Shown piece by piece: positions 1 to 7,180 of a DNA stretch of 8,637 nucleotides; within the stretch, counting starts at the first letter, position 1; every line of letters starts with the position of its first letter. Below the pieces are notes generated by a model. That model was given only the letters and a program-made list of their open reading frames with translations. It had not been told where the DNA came from and ran no database searches. The DNA is taken from contig CADCUU010000040.1 of NCBI GenBank assembly GCA_902805995.1, positions 1-8,637 on the forward strand, in the 5' to 3' direction. This stretch comes from an uncultured Rubellimicrobium sp. GTDB lineage: Bacteria > Pseudomonadota > Alphaproteobacteria > Rhodobacterales > Rhodobacteraceae. A program made the position numbers and the translations under genes.

Positions 1-1
1 G

Positions 2-247
2 GGCTGGAGGTTCGACCAGGGCACCGCGACGGACGCCGACATGGCCATGGCCAAGCTCAAGGCGACCGAGATGCTGGCCATGGTCGCCGACGAGGCCATC
101 CAGATCCACGGCGGCATGGGCCTGATGGAGGAACTCCCCTTAGAGCGCATCTGGCGCGACGCCCGGGTGGAACGGATCTGGGAAGGTACGAGCGAGATCC
201 AGCGCCACATCATCAGCCGCGCCCTCCTGCGCCCGCTCGGGGCCTGA
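2..247 (+). CDS. Acyl-CoA dehydrogenase, C-terminal end (5' partial)
   Basis: This is the last 81 residues of a FAD-dependent acyl-CoA dehydrogenase, which introduces a trans-2,3 double bond into an acyl-CoA and passes electrons to ETF. The open frame runs to the left edge, so the ATG at 41 is internal and most of the protein lies outside the window. Visible family marks are IQIHGGMG, the RDAR motif and the WEGTSEIQ block. In medium-chain acyl-CoA dehydrogenase the Glu of the matching EGTSQIQ motif is the catalytic base, so this copy keeps its active-site acid. E. coli CaiA has EGAAEIQ at this place, so this is not an obvious CaiA orthologue. Substrate cannot be read from the tail. The stop lies two bases before the next ATG, which implies co-transcription with the CoA ligase and CaiD-like genes and suggests a short- or branched-chain, or betaine-type, acyl-CoA substrate (inference). 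Confidence 0.93.
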   Translation, partial: GWRFDQGTATDADMAMAKLKATEMLAMVADEAIQIHGGMGLMEELPLERIWRDARVERIWEGTSEIQRHIISRALLRPLGA

Positions 248-249
248 CG

Positions 250-2307
250 ATGCGCGACCTGAGCCCCCCAGCCCGCGACCTCGCCCGCCTCCTCCGCCCC
301 AAGTCCGTCGCCCTTTTCGGCAGCGGCTGGGCCGAGAACGTCATCGTCCAGCTGAGGAAAGTGGGCTTCCCCGGCGACATCTGGCCCATCCATCCCAAGC
401 GAAGCGAGATCGCGGGCGTCCCGTGCCTGCGGTCCATCGAGGATCTGCCCTCCGCCCCCGACGCTGCCTTCATCGGCGTGAACCGCGAGGCGTCCGTGGA
501 GGTTGTCCGCACCCTATCCGGCATGGGCGCGGGCGGCGCGGTCTGCTTCGCCGCGGGCTTTAAGGAAACGGAGGACGGCTCGGGCGCCGACCTTCAGGAC
601 CGGCTGGTGGAGGCCGCAGGCGGAATGCCGATCCTCGGCCCCAACTGCTACGGGTTCCTGAACGCGCTCGATATGGTGACGCTCTGGCCCGACCAGCATG
701 GGCTGGTCCCCGTGTCCTCCGGCGTGGCCATCGTCGGGCAGTCGTCCAACGTTGCCATCAACCTGACCATGCAGGCGCGCGGCTTGCCCATCGCCTATGT
801 CCTCATGGCGGGGAACCAGGCGCAGACGGGCCTTGCCGCCCTCGCCACTGCCGCCCTCCGCGACCCGCGCGTGACGACGGTGGGCATGCATGTCGAAGGC
901 TTCGGCGACATCCGCGCCTTCGAGGCCATGGCGGCCGAGGCTCGCGCCCTGGGCAAGCCCGTCGTCGTGCTCAAGGCCGGGCGGTCGGCGGCGGCGCAGC
1001 TTGCGACCCTGTCGCACACCGCCTCGCTCGCGGGCGCCTCCACGGTCGCCTCGGCCTTCCTTCAGCGGTGCGGCTGCGTGGAGGTCACGTCGCTTGGCGC
1101 CTTCCTAGAAACGCTCAAGCTCCTCCACCACGGCGGCCCCCTTTCGGGGCCGAAGGTCGTCTCCGTCTCCTGCTCCGGCGGGGAAGCGAGCCTCATGGCC
1201 GACGGGGCCGAGGGCACGGCGATCCAGTGGGCGCCCTTCCCCGACGCGACGCGCCAAGACCTACGCGACATCCTGGGGCCCATCGTCACGGTCGCGAACC
1301 CGCTGGACTATCATACCTTCATCTGGGGCGACACAGAGCGGATGACGGCCACCTTCTCCGCGGTGCTGGGCGGCGGCTTCGACCTTGGGGTCTTCGTCCT
1401 CGACATGCCCCGGCCCGACCGCTGCTCGCAGGCGGGCTACCGCTGCGCCGTTGACGCGATCCTTGCCGCGCGCAAGGCGACCGGCGCGCGGACGGCGGTG
1501 CTGGCGACCCTGCCCGAGACCCTCGGCGAAGACCTGACCGCCGAGTTCGAGGCGGGCGGCGTCACCGTCCTGCACGGCATGGCCGACGGCCTCGCCGCCA
1601 TCGATGCCGCGATCCGGGCCGGTCGGCTGGCCACTTCGCCCGAGCCCGCGTTGCTCGCCCACGCCGGGGCGGTTGGGACGGCGGTCACCCTCTCCGAGGC
1701 CGAGGGCAAGGCCGCCCTCTCCGCCTGCGGACTACGCGTCCCCGCCTCGGTCACGGCGACGGACGCTGAAGGGATCGTGGCCGCCGCCGGAACGCTTCGC
1801 TTTCCCGTCGCGATCAAGGCCCTTGGGCTTGCCCACAAGTCCGAGGCCGGGGGCGTCGTCCTTGGCCTCGCGGACACACAGGCCCTCCACGCCGCCGCCA
1901 TCCGACTCGCTCCCCTCGGAACCGGTCTCCTCGCCGAGGAGATGGTCGAGCCCGGGACGGAGCTTCTGGTCGGTGTGACCCGTGACGCGACAGGGCTTCT
2001 GTCCCTCACCCTCGGCGCGGGCGGGGTCCAGGCCGAGATCCTGCGCGACTCCACCACCATTGTCCTGCCCACCCCGCGCGAGCAGGTCCGCGACGCCCTC
2101 ATGGGCCTTCGGATCGGGGCGCTGCTGCGCGGCTTTCGCGGCAGGCCCGGCGCCGACATGGACGCGCTGCTCGACGCCATCGGGGCCATCGCCCGCTATG
2201 CCGAGGCCGAGGCGTCCCGCCTTGTCGAACTCGATGTGAACCCGCTCATCGCCGGCCCTTCGGGTGCCGTGGCCGTGGACGCCCTGATCCGCCTGGAGGA
2301 CGCATGA
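250..2307 (+). CDS. NDP-forming acyl-CoA synthetase (acetate--CoA ligase family), fused alpha-beta
   Basis: This 685-aa enzyme should join a carboxylate to CoA with ATP (or GTP), giving NDP and phosphate through a phosphohistidine. Domains in order are a CoA-binding Rossmann domain (about 10-140, ending in GPNCYGFLN), succinyl-CoA-ligase-like domains (about 155-455), and an ATP-grasp domain (about 475-685). His256 in the SHTASLAG motif matches the phosphorylated alpha-subunit His of archaeal ADP-forming acetyl-CoA synthetases, although the usual Gly after SHT is Ala here. The ATP-grasp part shows FPVAIKA, HKSEAGGVVLGL (His529, possibly the second phosphate carrier), EMVEPGTELLVGV and a late ELDVNPLI motif typical of metal binding. 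The start sits two bases after the upstream stop with only a weak GGGG stretch as ribosome site. The end overlaps the CaiD-like gene by four bases. Its place suggests it activates the acid that the dehydrogenase and hydratase then process. The exact acid is unknown. Confidence 0.92.
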   Translation: MRDLSPPARDLARLLRPKSVALFGSGWAENVIVQLRKVGFPGDIWPIHPKRSEIAGVPCLRSIEDLPSAPDAAFIGVNREASVEVVRTLSGMGAGGAVCFAAGFKETEDGSGADLQDRLVEAAGGMPILGPNCYGFLNALDMVTLWPDQHGLVPVSSGVAIVGQSSNVAINLTMQARGLPIAYVLMAGNQAQTGLAALATAALRDPRVTTVGMHVEGFGDIRAFEAMAAEARALGKPVVVLKAGRSAAAQLATLSHTASLAGASTVASAFLQRCGCVEVTSLGAFLETLKLLHHGGPLSGPKVVSVSCSGGEASLMADGAEGTAIQWAPFPDATRQDLRDILGPIVTVANPLDYHTFIWGDTERMTATFSAVLGGGFDLGVFVLDMPRPDRCSQAGYRCAVDAILAARKATGARTAVLATLPETLGEDLTAEFEAGGVTVLHGMADGLAAIDAAIRAGRLATSPEPALLAHAGAVGTAVTLSEAEGKAALSACGLRVPASVTATDAEGIVAAAGTLRFPVAIKALGLAHKSEAGGVVLGLADTQALHAAAIRLAPLGTGLLAEEMVEPGTELLVGVTRDATGLLSLTLGAGGVQAEILRDSTTIVLPTPREQVRDALMGLRIGALLRGFRGRPGADMDALLDAIGAIARYAEAEASRLVELDVNPLIAGPSGAVAVDALIRLEDA
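2295..2300 (+). promoter_or_regulatory. Shine-Dalgarno site of the CaiD-like gene
   Basis: A GGAGGA stretch lies at the very end of the CoA ligase reading frame, three bases before the ATG at 2304. It supports that ATG as the true start. It also shows that the hydratase is translated from its own site inside the upstream gene, next to an ATGA stop/start overlap. Confidence 0.7.
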
Positions 2308-3101
2308 CCGACCCGAACCTGAACGGGCCCATCAAGACCCGCCGCGACGGCCATGTCCTGGAGGTCACGCTCGACCGGCCCAAGGCGAATGCCATCGACC
2401 TCGCGACTTCCCGCCTCATGGGAGAGACCTTCCGCGCCTTCCGCGACGACCCCGACCTGCGCGTGGCCATCGTCACCGGGGCGGGAGGGAAGTTCTTCTG
2501 CCCGGGCTGGGACCTCAAGGCCGCGGCGGGGGGCGACGCGGTGGACGGGGACTACGGCGTGGGGGGCTTTGGCGGATTGCAGGAGTTGCCGCGGATGAAC
2601 AAGCCCGTCATCGCGGCCATCAACGGCATCTGCTGCGGCGGCGGGCTGGAGCTGGCGCTGTCCTGCGACATCATCCTCGCCGCCGGGCACGCGACCTTTG
2701 CCCTGCCGGAGATCCGGTCGGGCACCGTGGCCGACGCGGCTTCCATCAAGCTCCCCAAGCGCATCCCCTACCACATCGCGATGGAGATGCTGCTCACGGG
2801 GCGGTGGATCGACGCCGAGGAGGCGCATCGCTGGGGCCTCGTGAACCGGATCGTCCCGGCGGCGTCGCTGATGGATGAGGCCCGCGAGATGGCGCGCATG
2901 ATCGCCTCCGGTCCGCCCCTCGTCATGGCCGCGATCAAGGAGGTCGTGCGCGACGCGGAGGACTCCAAGTTCCAGGATGCGATGAACCGCATCACCACGC
3001 GGCAGTTGCCGACCGTGGACGCGCTTTATGGAAGCGAGGACCTGATGGAGGGGTTTCGCGCCTTCACGGAGAAGCGCGACCCGGTCTGGAAGGGGCGCTG
3101 A
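2304..3101 (+). CDS. caiD: CaiD-like crotonobetainyl-CoA hydratase (crotonase family)
   Basis: This 265-aa crotonase-fold protein is close in length to E. coli CaiD (261 aa), which hydrates crotonobetainyl-CoA to carnitinyl-CoA. Resemblance to CaiD as I recall it is strong: LDRPKANAID (23-32), LRVAIVTGAG (52-61), GWDLKAAA (68-75), NKPVIAAING (99-108) and the C-terminal EKRDPVWKGR (256-265). Both general acid/base glutamates of the crotonase family are present: Glu116 in GGGLE and Glu136 in ALPE. The stretch after Glu136 is odd. CaiD and most hydratases carry a G-x-x-P-x-x-GG turn, but here it reads GTVADAAS, with Pro and the double Gly replaced by alanines. A related enoyl-CoA hydratase acting on another short acyl-CoA, such as a DmdD-type methylthioacryloyl-CoA hydratase, remains possible. 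The ATG overlaps the ligase stop by four bases (ATGA) and follows a strong GGAGGA. It is the last gene of the + operon. Confidence 0.85.
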   Translation: MTDPNLNGPIKTRRDGHVLEVTLDRPKANAIDLATSRLMGETFRAFRDDPDLRVAIVTGAGGKFFCPGWDLKAAAGGDAVDGDYGVGGFGGLQELPRMNKPVIAAINGICCGGGLELALSCDIILAAGHATFALPEIRSGTVADAASIKLPKRIPYHIAMEMLLTGRWIDAEEAHRWGLVNRIVPAASLMDEAREMARMIASGPPLVMAAIKEVVRDAEDSKFQDAMNRITTRQLPTVDALYGSEDLMEGFRAFTEKRDPVWKGR

Positions 3102-3182
3102 CCGCGAGGGGGTCTGCGCGCAACGGATGGCTCCTCCGCCGTGCGGGGTCGGGCGGTGCGTGCGAGCACGTCCTGCCCTCCG
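3102..3182. other. Gap between convergent operons
   Basis: These 81 bases separate the stop of the CaiD-like gene (+) from the stop of the MttB-family gene (-). They are GC-rich. I see no gene, no T-run and no clear protein-binding palindrome other than the hairpin listed separately. Confidence 0.8.
3151..3178. terminator. Possible shared hairpin between convergent operons
   Basis: GGGC at 3151-3154 pairs with GCCC at 3175-3178. Further pairs (GG with CC, one G-T wobble, then CGTG with CACG at 3159-3162/3167-3170) form an imperfect stem of about 11 pairs with single-base bulges and a CGAG loop. No U-tract follows on either strand, so it does not fit a classical intrinsic terminator. It could slow or end transcription from both sides, or protect 3' ends. 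In DNA this GC-rich a chance stem is a real alternative. Confidence 0.3.
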
Positions 3183-4742
3183 TCAGAAATGGATGCGGAA
3201 CCTCTCGCGGATCGCGCGGTCGGTCGCGGGGTCGATCACCGGCTGCCACTCCTCCAGGAGCCTCGCCTTGCGGGTCATGGCGCGCACGAGGAGGTCCGGG
3301 CGACCGACCTCGTTCCATTCCTTGGGGCTCATGCGGTCGGCTACAACCGGGTAGACGTAGTCGGTCTGCATGAGCTGAAGGGTCTGGGCGCTCCCCAGGT
3401 AATGGCCCGGCCCGCCGAGGCAGGTCTGGCGGATCACCTCCATGGAGACGGCGTCCTCCGTCACCTCGATGCCGCGCACGCAGCGGAGGACCTGCCCCAG
3501 CATGTCGTCGCCCAGGACCAGCGACTCCATGCAGAAGCCGAGGAGCGAGGCGTGCATCCCCACGGCCTCGTAGACCATGTTGAGGCCCGAGAGCCCGGCG
3601 AGGACGTTGGAGATCCCCTGCTCCCAGCCCGCCTGCATGTCGGGGAGCTTGGAATCCGCGATCCCCGCCGCGGCGCCTCCGGGCAGGCCGTAGAAGCGGT
3701 GCATCTGCGCGCAGCCCGCCGTCAGCAGCGCCTGCTCGCCCGAGCCGCCGGACATGGCCCCGGTGCGGAGGTCCGACACGAAGGGCCAGGTGCCGAAGAC
3801 CGCCGGGAAGCCCGGCGCCATGGCGTTGACGTAGACGACGCCCGCGAGGCATTCCGCCACCGCCTGCACGATGGCCGCGGCGATGGAGGCGGGCGCGGTT
3901 GCCCCGGCCTGACCCGCGGACAGCAGCAGCACGGGCATGCCCCCACGGATGCAGGCCTCCATGGTGCGGCAGGACTCCTCCGCGAAGGTCATGGGCGGCA
4001 CGACGAAGCAGTTGGAGTTCGACACGAAGGGCCGCTCGCGCCACTTGTCCTCGCCCCCGGCGATCATGTGGAGCATTTCCAGGCAGGAGGCGACATAGTC
4101 GGGCTCCGTGAAGCTGGTGCCCACATGCTTCGTCGTCCCTGCGCAGGAGGCGTAGAGCGTGTTGAGGTCCATCTCCCGGTTGTCGGGGATGTCCCGGCAG
4201 ACCATGGGGCGCTGGAAGAAGTGGACGTTGTCGAGCCCCTGCACGAGCTTTGCCGCCTCGTGAAGGTCCCTGGAGGTGGAGTCCCGGTATTCGCGCCGCT
4301 CCACGTCGACGACATGGACGGCGGCCCCGGCAGTGCCGAAATGGACGCGGGTCCCTTCGAGATGCAGGTCGTGCCGGGTGTCGCGGCCATGGAGAGTGAT
4401 GCCGCGCGCGGCCTTGGCGAGCATGTCCTCCACCAGCGCGCGGGGGAAGCGGATGCGCCCGTCGTCGCCCTGGATCGCGCCCGCGCCGGTGAGGATCTCC
4501 ACGCCCGACGGCGGGGCCTTTTGGAGGCCCACCTGCTCCAGCGCGTCGAGGGCGGCCTGATGGATGCGGGCGACGCCTTCGTCGGACAGGGGCTTGTAGA
4601 GACCGCCCTCCAGCCCCGGACGGATGGGGCGGAGGTTCTCGGCCAGGGGGGCAGCCCGTTCCGCGTGGCGGGCGGCGCGGCCCGCGCGGCGGGCCTTGGG
4701 GGCGCAGATCGTGGGGTCGAAGTCGGCGGTCTGGTCTGTCAC
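3183..4742 (-). CDS. MttB-family (COG5598-type) corrinoid methyltransferase, non-pyrrolysine
   Basis: This 519-aa protein belongs to the trimethylamine methyltransferase (MttB) superfamily. Family marks include RPGLEGGLYKPLSDEGVARI (41-60), HFGTAGAAVHVVD (134-146), MLLLSAGQAG-like residues near 270-280, DSKLPDMQAGWEQ (363-375), and SPKEWNEVGRPDLL (472-485) near the C-terminus. Archaeal MttB needs pyrrolysine from an in-frame amber codon. Here the frame has no UAG, so this is a non-Pyl member, like the glycine betaine methyltransferase MtgB. Such enzymes move a methyl group from a quaternary amine to a cobalamin protein, and no corrinoid protein gene lies in the window. The name trimethylamine methyltransferase would therefore mislead. 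The start is GTG at 4742, overlapping the upstream stop by four bases (GTGA), with no strong Shine-Dalgarno, which suggests coupled translation. The first 45 residues are an Arg/Ala-rich, probably flexible extension. Glycine betaine, carnitine and other betaines are candidate substrates (inference). Confidence 0.9.
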   Translation of the reverse strand: MTDQTADFDPTICAPKARRAGRAARHAERAAPLAENLRPIRPGLEGGLYKPLSDEGVARIHQAALDALEQVGLQKAPPSGVEILTGAGAIQGDDGRIRFPRALVEDMLAKAARGITLHGRDTRHDLHLEGTRVHFGTAGAAVHVVDVERREYRDSTSRDLHEAAKLVQGLDNVHFFQRPMVCRDIPDNREMDLNTLYASCAGTTKHVGTSFTEPDYVASCLEMLHMIAGGEDKWRERPFVSNSNCFVVPPMTFAEESCRTMEACIRGGMPVLLLSAGQAGATAPASIAAAIVQAVAECLAGVVYVNAMAPGFPAVFGTWPFVSDLRTGAMSGGSGEQALLTAGCAQMHRFYGLPGGAAAGIADSKLPDMQAGWEQGISNVLAGLSGLNMVYEAVGMHASLLGFCMESLVLGDDMLGQVLRCVRGIEVTEDAVSMEVIRQTCLGGPGHYLGSAQTLQLMQTDYVYPVVADRMSPKEWNEVGRPDLLVRAMTRKARLLEEWQPVIDPATDRAIRERFRIHF

Positions 4743-7180
4743 ATCCGCACCCGTTCCGATTTGGGGTCATACATGGGTCGCAAGGAAGCCTGGGCCGGCA
4801 CCCGCGTGCCCGCGATCTCTATCTCGTAGCGCGAGGCGAGCAGTTGGGCGGGACTCTCCCCCGCGCAGGGAACGTAGCCCAGCCCCACCGCGCCGCCCAG
4901 GGCATGGCCATAGGCACCGGAGGTGAGGATGCCCACGATTTCCCCGTCCCGGACGATTCCTTCGTTGTGGAACAGGATCGGCTCGGGGTCCTCCAGCCGG
5001 AACTGGAGGAGGCGGCGCGACAGGCCTTCGTTGTGCTTCCGCAGGACGGCGTCGCGGCCCAGGAAATCGCCTTTGTCGGTCCTGACCGCGAAGCCCAGGC
5101 CCGCCTCCAGGACGTGATCCTCGTCGGTGATGTCGTGGCCCCAGTGGCGGAACGCCTTCTCCATCCGGCAGGAGTCGAGGGCATGGAGGCCGCAGAGTTG
5201 CAGCCTGTCGCCCCCGGCCTCGGTCAGCGTGTCGAAGGCGTGCTGGGCCTGGTCCATAGGAACGTACAGCTCCCAGCCAAGCTCGCCCACGTAGCTGACC
5301 CGGTGCGCGCGGGCGAGGCCCAGGCCCAGTTCGATCTCCCGCGCGGTGCCATAGGGGAAGGCGGCGTTCGACAGGTCGTCGGGGGTGACGGAGCGGAGGA
5401 GGTCGCGGGACTCAGGGCCCATGACGACGAAGACGGCCTCGCCCGCAGACACGTCCGTGACAACGGCGAAGGCGTCGCCGACATGGCGCCGGATCCAGGC
5501 CATGTCGCGCTGGAGGTGCGCCCCGGCCGTGACGATCAGGAACGCCGTCTCGGTCAGGCGCGTCACCGTGATGTCGGCCTCGATCCCGCCGCGGCGGTTG
5601 AGCATCTGGGTGTAGACGATCCGCCCCTCGGGCACGTCCACGTCCGCGCCGCAGAGCCGTTGCAGCACGGCGCAGGCGTCCCGCCCCTCCACCCGGATCT
5701 TGCCGAAGGAGGTCATGTCGAACAAGCCCACGCGCTCGCGCACGGCCATGTGCTCCTCGCGCTGGTTAGCCCACCAGTTCGGCTTGCCCCAGGAGTAGCG
5801 GTACTCCCGCTCTTGCCCGGGCTTCGCGAACCAGTTCGCGCGCTCCCAGCCCGCGACCTCCCCGAACACCGCGCCCCGGGCGGCAAGGCGGTCGTGGACG
5901 GGCGACTTGCGGACGCCCCGCGCGGTGGCGACCTGCCGGTAGGGGTAGTGATCGGCGTAAAGGAGGCCCAGCGTTTCCGTCACCCGCTCCCTCAGGTAGC
6001 GGCGGTTGCGCTGGAAGGGCTGGGCGCGGCGGATGTCCACGTCCCAGAGATCGAAGGGCGGCTCCCCGTCCTCCATCCATTGCGCGAGCGCCATGCCCGC
6101 GCCCCCCGACGACACGATTCCGATGGAGTTGTAGCCCGCCGCGATCCAGTAGCCTTTCAGCTCGGGCGCCTCGCCCAAGTAGTAGCGGTCGTCGGGGGTG
6201 AAGCTTTCGGGGCCGTTGAACAGGGTGCGGAAGCCCGTATCGGCCAGCATGGGGATGCGGGAGATGGCCTTCTCCAGCACGGGCTCCATGTGCTCCATGT
6301 CGAAGGGAAGCTCGTCGAACTCGAAGCTTTCGGGGATGCCGGACATGCCCCAGGGCTTGGCCACGGGCTCGAAGGCGCCGACCATGATCTTGCCGGCGTC
6401 CTCCTTGTAGTAGGCGCATTCGTCCGGGACGCGCAGGACCGGCAGGCGTTCGAGGCCGGGAATCGGCTCGCTCACGACGTAGAAGTGCTCGGCGGCGTGG
6501 AGGGGGAGCGTCACGCCCGAAGTCGCGGCGAGGTCGCGGCCCCACATGCCGCCGCAGTTCACCACGGCCTCCGCCTGGATCGTCCCCGAGGAGCCGTCGA
6601 GCCCCTCCCACTCCACGCCGGTCACGCGGCCATCGTCTTGGGTGACGCGCGTGACCTTCACGCCCTCGATCACCTTGGCCCCGTGCATCCGCGCGCCCTT
6701 GGCCAGCGCCATCGCGATGTTGGCCGGATCGCACTGGCCGTCGCCGGGCAGGTGGACGCCGCCCACGACGTCCGACACCTCCAGATGCGGGTAGAGGGCC
6801 TTGATCTCCTGGGCGGTTTTCTCGTGCACCTCCACGCCGAAGGCGCGGGCAAGCGTGGCCTGACGCAGCAGTTCGTGGTGCCGGTCGGGCGTGAGAGCGA
6901 CCGAGAGCGAGCCGCAGCGGCGCAGGCCGGCGGCGACGCCCGTCTCCTCCTCCAGCCGCGCGTAAAGGTCGGCGGAATATTTGGCGAGGCGGGTCATGTT
7001 GCGGCTTCCGCGAAGCTGCCCCACGAGGCCCGCCGCATGCCACGTCGTGCCGGAGGTGAGCTTGCGCCGCTCCAGCAGCACCACGTCCCAGCCCAGCTTG
7101 GCGAGGTGATACGCGGCGGAGCAGCCGGACACGCCGCCCCCGATGACGACCGCACGGGCCTGGGAGGGGACATCGGTCAT
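4739..7180 (-). CDS. Dimethylglycine dehydrogenase-type FAD oxidoreductase with GcvT folate domain
   Basis: This 813-aa fusion should oxidise an N-methyl group of a small amine such as dimethylglycine or sarcosine and transfer the carbon to tetrahydrofolate. The N-terminal FAD domain has a dinucleotide fingerprint, VVIGGGVSG (11-19). His48 in TTWHAAGL matches the His that carries covalent FAD in DMGDH and Arthrobacter dimethylglycine oxidase. His232 (EHFYVVSE) and Tyr257/258 lie where active-site residues are expected. A central FAO-type linker (about 370-425) precedes the GcvT domain (about 430-690), which keeps Asp536 in GGIEADITVTRL and the VGELGWELY folate motif. A GcvT C-terminal barrel ends the protein. 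I chose ATG 7180 over GTG 7210: it follows AAAGGA by seven bases, overlaps the upstream stop as ATGA, and places the Rossmann strand at residue 10. Length is typical of the family (about 800-860). Exact substrate is uncertain; sarcosine and other N-methyl amines are alternatives. Confidence 0.92.
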   Translation of the reverse strand: MTDVPSQARAVVIGGGVSGCSAAYHLAKLGWDVVLLERRKLTSGTTWHAAGLVGQLRGSRNMTRLAKYSADLYARLEEETGVAAGLRRCGSLSVALTPDRHHELLRQATLARAFGVEVHEKTAQEIKALYPHLEVSDVVGGVHLPGDGQCDPANIAMALAKGARMHGAKVIEGVKVTRVTQDDGRVTGVEWEGLDGSSGTIQAEAVVNCGGMWGRDLAATSGVTLPLHAAEHFYVVSEPIPGLERLPVLRVPDECAYYKEDAGKIMVGAFEPVAKPWGMSGIPESFEFDELPFDMEHMEPVLEKAISRIPMLADTGFRTLFNGPESFTPDDRYYLGEAPELKGYWIAAGYNSIGIVSSGGAGMALAQWMEDGEPPFDLWDVDIRRAQPFQRNRRYLRERVTETLGLLYADHYPYRQVATARGVRKSPVHDRLAARGAVFGEVAGWERANWFAKPGQEREYRYSWGKPNWWANQREEHMAVRERVGLFDMTSFGKIRVEGRDACAVLQRLCGADVDVPEGRIVYTQMLNRRGGIEADITVTRLTETAFLIVTAGAHLQRDMAWIRRHVGDAFAVVTDVSAGEAVFVVMGPESRDLLRSVTPDDLSNAAFPYGTAREIELGLGLARAHRVSYVGELGWELYVPMDQAQHAFDTLTEAGGDRLQLCGLHALDSCRMEKAFRHWGHDITDEDHVLEAGLGFAVRTDKGDFLGRDAVLRKHNEGLSRRLLQFRLEDPEPILFHNEGIVRDGEIVGILTSGAYGHALGGAVGLGYVPCAGESPAQLLASRYEIEIAGTRVPAQASLRPMYDPKSERVRM

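Noticed and set aside
1..3101. A DMSP demethylation operon of the DmdB-DmdC-DmdD type
   Set aside because: The hydratase resembles CaiD in several blocks, including the C-terminal ten residues, and the ligase is NDP-forming rather than the AMP-forming DmdB type. It is kept only as an alternative for substrate range.
3183..4742. A pyrrolysine-dependent trimethylamine methyltransferase
   Set aside because: The frame is open from GTG to TGA with no in-frame UAG, so no pyrrolysine can be encoded. True MttB function on trimethylamine is not supported.
3064..4770. A 568-codon minus-strand frame overlapping the MttB-family gene in another phase
   Set aside because: Its composition is dominated by Arg, Pro and Gly, typical of an out-of-phase frame in GC-rich DNA. 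It also runs across the intergenic gap into the CaiD-like gene.
3141..4829. A 562-codon open frame on the + strand opposite the MttB-family gene
   Set aside because: This is an antisense shadow. It has no recognisable motif and spans a gene with clear family signatures.
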